A stretch of DNA of 5,083 nt, taken from contig JBGPLH010000257.1 of assembly GCA_041486365.1 (NCBI GenBank), positions 1-5,083 of the forward strand, given 5' to 3'. The position numbers and the translations under genes are program-made. Under the pieces are notes generated by a model that had not been told where the DNA came from, did no database searches, and worked only from the letters and a program-made list of their open reading frames with translations. This DNA is from JBGPLH01 sp041486365 [NCBI: Thermodesulfobacteriota bacterium]. GTDB lineage: Bacteria > JAUYMQ01. How positions within the stretch are numbered: the first letter of the stretch is position 1; each line of letters starts with the position of its first letter. This document shows, piece after piece, positions 1 through 5,083 of the stretch.

Positions 1-57
1 AAGGGCGACGTCAGGAAGGAGCAGGAACAGCAGCAGCAATACTATCAGCAGCAGTAG
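1..57 (+). CDS. C-terminal end of an unknown protein with a Gln-rich tail (partial)
   Basis: Frame 1 is open from the left edge to a TAG at 55-57 and gives 18 residues ending in QEQQQQYYQQQ. The gene is cut by the window edge, so its start and domains are not visible. The case for it being real is positional: the stop is followed about 45 bases later by a good Rho-independent terminator on the same strand, as expected at the end of a transcription unit. The CAG-rich DNA makes frame-2 reading possible as well, but that frame gives a low-complexity Ser/Arg/Asn string that runs on towards the terminator. Gln/Tyr-rich tails are usually disordered. No function can be assigned. Confidence 0.5.
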   Translation, partial: KGDVRKEQEQQQQYYQQQ

Positions 58-99
58 CCCTCGGCCCCGGCGCAGCCGGCGAGCCACGTTGCTCCCGGA

Positions 100-131
100 G
101 ACCCCCGTGGCACCCGCGGGGGTTCTTCGTT
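100..131 (+). terminator. Rho-independent terminator
   Basis: ACCCCCG at 101-107 pairs perfectly with CGGGGGT at 117-123. G-T wobbles at 108/116 and 100/124 can lengthen the stem to 9 pairs around a 7-base loop. The T-rich run TTCTTCGTT (123-131) follows on the plus strand. This fits termination of the gene ending at position 57. On the minus strand the hairpin lies downstream of the gene ending at 173, but no U-tract follows it there, so it is a weaker terminator in that direction. Confidence 0.75.
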
Positions 132-172
132 GAGCCGCCCCCGCCCATGCGGGCAGGGCGCGCGGGCCGCGC

Positions 173-787
173 TCAGCCTACCAGCCAGATCCCGCCCGTG
201 ACGATCGCCACGGCGGAGCAGCCCCGCAGCCAGCCGAGGTACAAACGCTCTCCCTTGTTCTCGAAACCCCGCGCGATCGATCCGACGATGGCCGCGAAGA
301 CGATCATCGCCGCCACGGTGCCGGCGCCGAAGCCCGCGAGGTAGGCGACGCCATCCACCGCCCGCGGGAGCGCCAGCGCCGGTAGCACGCCCACGAGGTG
401 CGACGTGCCCGCCACGCCGTGAACCACGCCCACACCGAAAGCCGCGCGGCCGGGCGCGTGAAGGTGAGGAGGGCCTGCGGCCTGCGCGTTGCGCACGCCC
501 TGCTGGAACGCGCGAAGGAGTCCGGCGAGGCCGATCCCGATGAGCACCACGCCCACGAACCGCTCGCTGCCCGAGGAAAGGCGCTCGAGCGGCAGGAAGC
601 CGCGCAGGGCCAGCGCGAGAAGGCCCGCGAGCGCCACGCCCCCGGCGTGGCCGAGCCCCCAGCGCATCCCCAGCGCCCAGGCACGCCTGGGCGCCCCGGA
701 GGCGAGCGGCGCCACAGCCGCCATGTGATCGGGTCCGGTGAGCACGTGGATCGCGCCCGCCGCGATTCCCGCCAGCGCCGAGATCAT
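173..787 (-). CDS. UreH/NicO-like nickel/cobalt transporter family membrane protein
   Basis: This encodes a 204-residue, very hydrophobic protein with about six predicted membrane segments, probably in the inner membrane. Helix 1 carries HVLTGPDH (His14, Asp20, His21), the UreH/NicO version of the His/Asp metal-binding signature of nickel/cobalt permeases. GLGHAGG follows at 44-50. A second H-x6-H, HGVAGTSH (His123, His130), opens the second half, so the two halves look like an internal repeat. A short His-containing loop (PHLHAPG, 107-113) separates them, in the place where relatives have a longer His-rich loop. The length suits the small UreH-like subgroup. The start is secure: AGGAGG sits 7 bases before the ATG. 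Transport of Ni2+ or Co2+ is inferred from the family, and related proteins may move other substrates. No urease, hydrogenase or cobalamin gene is visible nearby to fix the metal. It is divergent from the lipoprotein pair. Confidence 0.78.
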   Translation of the reverse strand: MISALAGIAAGAIHVLTGPDHMAAVAPLASGAPRRAWALGMRWGLGHAGGVALAGLLALALRGFLPLERLSSGSERFVGVVLIGIGLAGLLRAFQQGVRNAQAAGPPHLHAPGRAAFGVGVVHGVAGTSHLVGVLPALALPRAVDGVAYLAGFGAGTVAAMIVFAAIVGSIARGFENKGERLYLGWLRGCSAVAIVTGGIWLVG

Positions 788-851
788 CTCAACCCCTCCT
801 CTCCCCGCACCCCTTGCGGCGTATCCGTCGCTCCGTTAGTTTGCACGTTCC
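788..851. other. Divergent intergenic region
   Basis: Only 64 bases separate the start of the minus-strand transporter gene from the first possible start of the plus-strand lipoprotein gene, so promoters for both must lie here or overlap the coding ends. Apart from the transporter's ribosome binding site I see no convincing element. TTGCGG (814-819) followed 16 bases later by TTAGTT (836-841) is the best plus-strand -35/-10 pair, but its -10 is poor. No clear operator palindrome is visible. Confidence 0.4.
795..800 (-). promoter_or_regulatory. Shine-Dalgarno site of the UreH-like gene
   Basis: The minus strand reads AGGAGG here, a full anti-16S match, with a 7-base spacer (788-794) to the ATG at 787-785. 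This fixes the start codon. It contrasts with the two lipoprotein genes and the mprF gene, which have no comparable site. Confidence 0.85.
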
Positions 852-1925
852 ATGCACCCCGAAGACCCGATGCCAAAGGCCATTCGTCGCGCCGGGCGCC
901 CGAAGGCCTTCCTGGCCCCCCTTCTCCTGATCCTCGTTCATACCGGGTGTGTATCGCTCACGCTCACCGAGTCCACAAGGCCCTTCCCCGGACGCCGGTG
1001 GCCGAACGCGCCGACCATCGCGGTGGCCGAGGCGAGAGATCGGCGGCCCGATCCCGGCGTGCTCGGGCGCGTGGGCTGGAACTCGCTCAAGATGACCGGG
1101 GACGCCGGCACCAAGTTCCGGAACGCGCTCATGACGTCCATCAACGAGCACGCCTACAATGTCAGGTTTGTCGGAAACGTCAACGTCCTCGATCCGAGCG
1201 CCGTCGCGGCCGCCGTCCGGGAGGCGAAGTCCGATTTCCTGCTCACCGCCGCCGTGCTGGACATCCGCGCGTTCTCCGTGGACCCCTTCTTCGATCCCGC
1301 CGACGTGGATTTCACGGCGCAGGTGAACCTCCTCGATCCCGACGGTCGGACCCGTTACACGCGACACATCCACGTGCACGAGGACAAGCGCCTCTGGTTC
1401 AACCCGGCGTTCGGCGCGCGCGACATGCTCGACGCGGAGATGGATCGGGTGGCGGACTTCGTGGCGACGGACTCCGAGCTGGTCCGCGTGATGTCGGAGC
1501 CGCGCGGAAGGCCGGCGGCGCCCGCGGTCCCCGCGGAGGGCCCGGCGACGACGGTGCCACTCTCCGGGATCCCGGAGTCGCCGCCCGAAGCCACGCCGCC
1601 TCCGGAGGTCACGGCCCCGCCCGTGGAAGAGACGCCACCCGCCGAAGCAACACCACCTGGGGAGACGACACCCGCGGAGTCCGCTCCCGCGCCGGAGGAA
1701 CCGGCCACGCCGGAGGAATCCCCGCCTTCCCCGGAAGCCGGACCGCCGGCCGACGCGACCGCGCCCGACGCCGCGACACCGCCCGGGGATTCGCCGGCAC
1801 CGACCACGAGCGCCCCCGCGCAGGAAGAGCCGCCGCCCGATGAGACGGTCGCGCCGGACGAGGAGATCGTGCCTCCGCCCGCCGGGCGGGATCCCGTGTT
1901 CGTCGAGCCCGGGGCGGCCCCATGA
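852..1925 (+). CDS. Probable lipoprotein of unknown function with long Pro/Glu-rich tail
   Basis: This encodes 357 residues that I do not recognise as a named family. The N-terminus is a signal peptide: basic residues (RRAGRPK), a Leu-rich core, then HTGC with Cys33 as a possible lipidation site. His at -3 departs from the usual lipobox. A globular part spans about residues 45-213 and begins with a beta-strand and charged turn (TIAVAEARDRRPDPGVLG). It loosely recalls YajG-like or other small envelope lipoproteins, but this is only a resemblance. Residues 217-357 are a low-complexity, acidic Pro/Glu/Ala/Thr tail, likely extended and disordered, which could act as a spacer from the membrane. 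The start is uncertain: neither ATG 852 nor the in-frame ATG 870 (Met7) has a good ribosome binding site. Met7 gives a more typical signal peptide. The stop overlaps the next start by 4 bases (ATGA), so the two genes are probably co-translated. Confidence 0.75.
   Translation: MHPEDPMPKAIRRAGRPKAFLAPLLLILVHTGCVSLTLTESTRPFPGRRWPNAPTIAVAEARDRRPDPGVLGRVGWNSLKMTGDAGTKFRNALMTSINEHAYNVRFVGNVNVLDPSAVAAAVREAKSDFLLTAAVLDIRAFSVDPFFDPADVDFTAQVNLLDPDGRTRYTRHIHVHEDKRLWFNPAFGARDMLDAEMDRVADFVATDSELVRVMSEPRGRPAAPAVPAEGPATTVPLSGIPESPPEATPPPEVTAPPVEETPPAEATPPGETTPAESAPAPEEPATPEESPPSPEAGPPADATAPDAATPPGDSPAPTTSAPAQEEPPPDETVAPDEEIVPPPAGRDPVFVEPGAAP
1500..1922 (+). repeat. Low-complexity Pro/Glu/Ala/Thr-coding tract
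   Basis: This encodes residues 217-357 of the lipoprotein. It is built of irregular short units such as PPPE, EETPPAEATPP and PEEPATPEE. The units are degenerate, with no exact tandem DNA repeat. The frame stays open throughout, and codon use matches the rest of the gene, so it is coding and not a decayed region. Its acidic, proline-rich make-up points to a stiff extended linker or wall-spanning segment. Confidence 0.65.
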
Positions 1926-2638
1926 CCTGTCGATCGATCCGCCCTGTCCCGGGGCGATCCATCCCGGGCGCCGTGGCGCTCCTCCTGCCCCTGCTGGCCG
2001 CCCTGCCGCTGGGGCTTTCCTGCGCGCGCTACAGCCCCGACACGGAAACCAGGATCACCGCGAAGACCGCCCGCTACAACGGGCCCGTGGAGGGCATCGT
2101 GAAGGTGCTCTCGGAGGAGCAGACCCGCTCGGCGCTCGACTACGACGTTCGCAAGGTCTGTCTCGTGCCCGTCTCCGTGCGGATCAAGAACCGGGGCGTG
2201 CTCCCGCTCCAGCTCGACTACCTGCGCACGCGCCTGACGGACGGCCACCTCGCCTACGCCCTCGTGCCGACGGAGGTGGCGATTCTACGCACCGAGCGCA
2301 CCGGCTTCTGGAAGGCGCAGTTCTGGATGCGAACGCTCGGGCTCATGGGCTACATGCTCCACCGGAAACAGATCAACGGAGCGAACGAACACCTGCGCGA
2401 GGATTTCGAGACCAAGGCGCTCCCCGAGAAGCCCCTGATCCCGAACGCCACGTTCCGTGGCGTGCTCTTCTTCCAGATTGACCAGGGAGCGGCTGAGAAC
2501 TACGACCCCGACCGCTACAGCGTGGTCCTCTCGTTCGTGTCGCCGGGCGACCCGCCCGTGATCGAGCTGCGCTTCGACCCGGACAGAGCGCCATCGCCGC
2601 CCCCTGAGCCACCGCCCGTGCCCGAACCCCGCGGTTGA
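1922..2638 (+). CDS. Probable lipoprotein with Ig-like beta-sandwich pattern, unknown function
   Basis: This encodes 238 residues and starts within the stop of the preceding gene (ATGA). There is no good ribosome binding site, so translation is probably coupled. The N-terminus has Arg residues, a Leu/Ala-rich core (about 17-32) and GLSC, making Cys34 the likely lipidated residue. Gly at -3 is not ideal. Residues 79-116 (VPVSVRIKNRG, then LQLDYLRTRLTDG) and 175-184 (NATFRGVLFF), followed by YSVVLSF, follow the strand pattern of DUF4352/LEA14-like Ig-type domains: a strand with 'V.V.N.G', then a late 'F.G..FF' strand. Between them is an aromatic, hydrophobic stretch (about 128-146, GFWKAQFWMRTLGLMGYML) that is unusual for such a fold and may be a membrane-contacting helix. 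The end is again proline-rich (PPPEPPPVPEP). Function is unknown. Given the overlap, it likely acts with the upstream lipoprotein in the envelope. Confidence 0.75.
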   Translation: MTCRSIRPVPGRSIPGAVALLLPLLAALPLGLSCARYSPDTETRITAKTARYNGPVEGIVKVLSEEQTRSALDYDVRKVCLVPVSVRIKNRGVLPLQLDYLRTRLTDGHLAYALVPTEVAILRTERTGFWKAQFWMRTLGLMGYMLHRKQINGANEHLREDFETKALPEKPLIPNATFRGVLFFQIDQGAAENYDPDRYSVVLSFVSPGDPPVIELRFDPDRAPSPPPEPPPVPEPRG

Positions 2639-2664
2639 CACCGGGCGCGGCGGCGGACTATAGG
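2635..2664 (+). promoter_or_regulatory. Sigma70-type promoter for mprF
   Basis: A perfect -35 TTGACA (2635-2640) is followed after 18 bases by TATAGG (2659-2664), which matches 4 of 6 bases of the -10 consensus. In DNA this GC-rich such a pair is unlikely by chance. The -35 contains the TGA stop of the upstream lipoprotein gene. Transcription would start near 2670-2672, about 90 bases before the preferred mprF start. This is inferred from sequence only. Confidence 0.55.
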
Positions 2665-2670
2665 CTCGGC

Positions 2671-2693
2671 GGGGGCCTTTGGCGCAGGCCCCC
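2671..2693 (+). other. GC-rich stem-loop in the mprF leader
   Basis: GGGGGCCT (2671-2678) pairs perfectly with AGGCCCCC (2686-2693) around a 7-base loop, TTGGCGC. It lies almost exactly where transcription from the promoter above should begin, so it could cap the 5' end of the mprF message and protect it from decay. It could also weakly terminate read-through from the lipoprotein genes, but no T-run follows, only GGGGGATG. It is too small for a known riboswitch. Confidence 0.5.
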
Positions 2694-2759
2694 CGGGGGA
2701 TGCCACGCCTCCGCTTCCTCGCCGTCCCTTCCGGCGCGCGGGAGATCCCCGGTCCCTCC

Positions 2760-5083
2760 ATGAGCAAAGAGCGTCTCCACTGGGTCGGCCTCTCGGCGAG
2801 CGTCGTTCTCTTCGCCCTGGCCCTCGCCGTTCTCAGGCACGCCCTTCGGGACGAGCACTACCACGACGTCCTCCGGACCCTCCGGGCCCTCCCGCGCGAC
2901 CACGCCGTCCTCGCGTTCCTGTTGACGCTCTTCGGCTACGGCGCGATGACGGGCTACGACGGCCTCGCCTTCCGCTACATCGGGCGCCCGCTGCGCTACG
3001 GACGCATCGCGCTGGCCTCCTTCATCGGCTACGCATTCAGCAACAACCTCGGCCACTCGATCCTCACCGGATCCTCCGTCCGATTCCGCCTCTACACCGA
3101 GGCAGGCCTCTCCGCCATCGAGATCGCCCGCGTGATCGCCTTCTGCGTGCTCACGCTGTGGCTCGGGATCCTCACCACGGGCGGTGTGATCTTCCTCCTG
3201 GAGCCCATCGCGATCCCCGGGCTGCTCCATCTCCCGATGTCCTCGACACGGATCCTCGGCGCGGTGTTCCTCGCGCTGATCCTGGCCTACCTCGCCGCGA
3301 GCGCGTTACGCCGGGCGCCGCTGCGCGTGCGCGGCTGGGAGATGGCGCTGCCGGGGCCCGGGCTCTCGCTGGCGCAGATCGCCATCTCCTCCCTCGACTG
3401 GACGCTCGCGGGCGCCGTTCTCTACCTTCTGCTCCCGCCCCAACCGGGCTTCACGTTCCCCGCGCTGCTCGCGGTCTACCTGTTCGCCCAGCTCGCGGGG
3501 CTCCTGAGCCAGATCCCGGGCGGGCTGGGGGTGTTCGAGACGATCGTCGTGCTGCTTCTCTCGCCGCACTACCCGTCGAGCACGGTCCTGGGCTCGCTCG
3601 TGGCCTACCGGGCCATCTACTACCTGCTGCCCCTCGGAATGGCCGCCGCGCTCCTGGGCGGTTACGAAGCCCTGCGGCGCCGGGCCACGGCGCGCGCGGC
3701 GGTGCGCCTGATCGGGGACTGGGCGCCGCGGATCATCCCCAACATCCTCGCCGTCACCACCTTCTTCGCCGGAGCAATCCTCCTCTTCTCGGGCGCGACA
3801 CCCGCGGTCCCCTCGCGACTCACCTGGCTCCGCGATTTCCTCCCGCTCCCGATCCTCGAGCTGTCCCACTTCCTCGGGAGCCTGGCGGGCGTGGGTCTCC
3901 TGCTGCTGGCCCAGGGGATCCAGCGGAGGCTCGACGCGGCCTACGTCCTCACGGCCTCGCTGCTGGGAGCGGGGATCGTGTTCTCGCTGCTCAAGGGCGT
4001 GGACTTCGAGGAGGCGATCACGCTGGCGATCCTTCTGGGGGCGCTCCTCCCCTGCCGGCGGCACTTCCACCGGAAGGCGTCGCTCACGCAGGAGCGGTTC
4101 ACGCCGCGCTGGATCGTCGCCATCGCCCTCGTGCTCCTCTCCAGCGTCTGGCTCGGATTCTTCTCCTTCCAGCACGTCGATTATTCCCGCGACCTATGGT
4201 GGCGCTTCGAAATCTCCGCGGACGCGCCGCGGTTCCTGCGGGCCACGGTCGGCGCCGTCGCGGCCGCGCTCCTCCTCGCCCTGTCACGCCTGCTCCGCCC
4301 GGCTCCGACGGAGCCATCGCTTCCGGGACCCGAGGAGATCGGGAAGGCGCGGAGCGTGGCCGCGCGCTCGCCTGGCACGACGGTGAACCTCGCGCTGCTG
4401 GGAGACAAGGCGCTGCTCTTCAACGACGCGGGAACCGCGTTCATTATGTACGGCGTTCAGGGGCGCGCGTGGGTCGCCATGGGGAATCCGGTCGGGCCGC
4501 CCGAGGAATGGCTCGAGCTGGCCTGGCGTTTCCGCGAGCTGTCCGACCGGCACGACGGCTGGGCGGTCTTCTACGAGGTGGGCCGGGAGGGGCTCCCGCT
4601 GTACCTCGACCTGGGCCTCACGCTGCTCAAGCTCGGGGAGGAAGCGCGCGTGCCCCTGGAGAAGTTCTCGCTCGAGGGGGGCGAGCGCAAGAAGATGCGC
4701 CACCTTCACAGGAAGTTCGAGACAGAGGGATACCGTTTCGAGATCGTGCCACCGGAGGACGTCCCGGCGCTCATCCCGGAGCTTTCGCGTATCTCGGACA
4801 GCTGGCTCGACGAGAAGAACACCCGGGAGAAAGGATTCTCGCTGGGCTTCTTCGATCCCGTCTACCTCGCCCGTTTCCCGATGGCGCTCGTGCGGCACAA
4901 CGATCGCATCGTGGCCTTCGCCAACCTCTGGGGCAGCGGGGGCCGCGAGGAGCTATCCCCCGACCTCATGCGATACACGCTCGGCGCGCCGCCGAGCGTC
5001 ATGGAGTTCCTGCTGGTCGAGCTGATGCTGTGGGGAAGATCGCAGGGGTACCGCTGGTTCAGCCTCGGGATGGCGCCCCTCTC
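2760..5083 (+). CDS. mprF: Phosphatidylglycerol lysyltransferase/flippase MprF, 3' end outside window
   Basis: This encodes a bifunctional inner-membrane protein. The C-terminal domain transfers an amino acid (Lys or Ala) from aminoacyl-tRNA to phosphatidylglycerol, and the N-terminal domain flips the product, lowering surface charge and protecting against cationic peptides. There are 774 codons before the edge. Known MprF proteins have about 840-880 residues, so roughly 70-100 are missing. Residues 1-512 hold about 13-14 membrane helices with family motifs: SNNLGHSILTG (94-104), RFRLY (108-112) and QIPGGLGVFE (251-260). A Pro-rich linker (about 513-530) leads to the DUF2156/GNAT-like synthase domain. 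That domain shows MGNPVG (574-579), ERKKMRHLHRKF...GY (642-658), ISDSWL..K....KGFSLGFFD (678-699) and MEFLLVELMLW...GYRWFSLGMAPL (748-774). Start: an in-frame TAG lies at 2661-2663. ATG 2760 is preferred because a short charged N-terminus and helix 1 follow, with GGGAG 15 bases upstream. In-frame ATG 2700 would add 20 residues. The amino acid specificity cannot be read from the sequence. Confidence 0.93.
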   Translation, partial: MSKERLHWVGLSASVVLFALALAVLRHALRDEHYHDVLRTLRALPRDHAVLAFLLTLFGYGAMTGYDGLAFRYIGRPLRYGRIALASFIGYAFSNNLGHSILTGSSVRFRLYTEAGLSAIEIARVIAFCVLTLWLGILTTGGVIFLLEPIAIPGLLHLPMSSTRILGAVFLALILAYLAASALRRAPLRVRGWEMALPGPGLSLAQIAISSLDWTLAGAVLYLLLPPQPGFTFPALLAVYLFAQLAGLLSQIPGGLGVFETIVVLLLSPHYPSSTVLGSLVAYRAIYYLLPLGMAAALLGGYEALRRRATARAAVRLIGDWAPRIIPNILAVTTFFAGAILLFSGATPAVPSRLTWLRDFLPLPILELSHFLGSLAGVGLLLLAQGIQRRLDAAYVLTASLLGAGIVFSLLKGVDFEEAITLAILLGALLPCRRHFHRKASLTQERFTPRWIVAIALVLLSSVWLGFFSFQHVDYSRDLWWRFEISADAPRFLRATVGAVAAALLLALSRLLRPAPTEPSLPGPEEIGKARSVAARSPGTTVNLALLGDKALLFNDAGTAFIMYGVQGRAWVAMGNPVGPPEEWLELAWRFRELSDRHDGWAVFYEVGREGLPLYLDLGLTLLKLGEEARVPLEKFSLEGGERKKMRHLHRKFETEGYRFEIVPPEDVPALIPELSRISDSWLDEKNTREKGFSLGFFDPVYLARFPMALVRHNDRIVAFANLWGSGGREELSPDLMRYTLGAPPSVMEFLLVELMLWGRSQGYRWFSLGMAPL

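Noticed and set aside
140-153. Small hairpin CCCGC-CCAT-GCGGG as a terminator for the minus-strand transporter gene
   Set aside because: It has only 5 base pairs and no U-tract on the minus strand. Such stems are common by chance at this GC content.
398-1843. Long plus-strand open frame (481 codons) across the transporter gene and the lipoprotein gene
   Set aside because: It runs antisense to the well-supported UreH-like gene and then out of frame with the lipoprotein. It is Arg/Gly/Ala/His-rich with no motif, which is typical of a shadow frame in GC-rich DNA.
1355-2248. Minus-strand open frame of 297 codons with Gly/Ser/Ala-rich middle
   Set aside because: The Gly/Ser tract is simply the complement of the Pro/Glu/Ala/Thr-coding tract. 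There is no recognisable domain, and it covers the junction of two coupled plus-strand genes.
2700-2759. ATG 2700 as the mprF start
   Set aside because: The GGGGG before it abuts the ATG with no spacer, and it sits just after the hairpin. The extra 20 residues are Pro/Arg-rich and precede a typical MprF N-terminus starting at ATG 2760. It is not excluded, only less likely.
2658-3230. Minus-strand open frame of 190 codons, Glu/Gly/Asp-rich
   Set aside because: It is antisense to the first membrane helices of mprF and to its promoter region. It is low-complexity and charged, with no domain.
3306-4175. Minus-strand open frame of 289 codons, very rich in Arg and Glu
   Set aside because: It lies wholly inside the conserved membrane domain of mprF. 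The charged composition is what hydrophobic GC-rich codons give on the opposite strand.
4284-4898. Minus-strand open frame of 204 codons
   Set aside because: It is antisense to the conserved synthase domain of mprF and has no family motif.

Overview
This is a GC-rich window with strong G/C preference at third codon positions. It encodes lipoprotein-like envelope proteins and an MprF-type lipid aminoacyltransferase. That suggests a high-GC Gram-negative bacterium (for example Myxococcota, Gemmatimonadota or an Eisenbacteria-like lineage). The taxonomic guess rests only on composition and gene style and is weak.

Layout, left to right. (1) Positions 1-57 hold the glutamine-rich C-terminal end of a plus-strand gene, followed by a convincing Rho-independent terminator at about 100-131. 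(2) On the minus strand, 173-787 is a small multi-pass membrane protein of the UreH/NicO-like nickel/cobalt transporter group, with an excellent Shine-Dalgarno sequence. (3) A short divergent gap (788-851) leads into two plus-strand genes joined by an ATGA stop/start overlap. The first (852-1925) is a probable lipoprotein with a long Pro/Glu/Ala/Thr-rich tail. The second (1922-2638) is a probable lipoprotein with an Ig-like beta-sandwich pattern. Neither has a function I can name. (4) A sigma70-like promoter (perfect TTGACA, 18-nt spacer, TATAGG) overlaps the stop codon of the second lipoprotein gene. It is followed by an 8-bp GC hairpin close to the predicted transcription start. (5) From 2760 to the right edge runs an mprF gene, cut off before its stop: an N-terminal multi-pass flippase domain and a C-terminal DUF2156/GNAT-like aminoacyl-phosphatidylglycerol synthase domain.

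The common theme of 852-5083 is the cell envelope. The two lipoprotein genes are almost certainly co-transcribed. mprF may be read from its own promoter, from upstream transcription, or both. The metal-transporter gene points the other way and has no visible partner here. I see no mobile element, CRISPR array, tRNA, rRNA or obviously new multi-gene system. The least-explained part is the uncharacterised lipoprotein pair.
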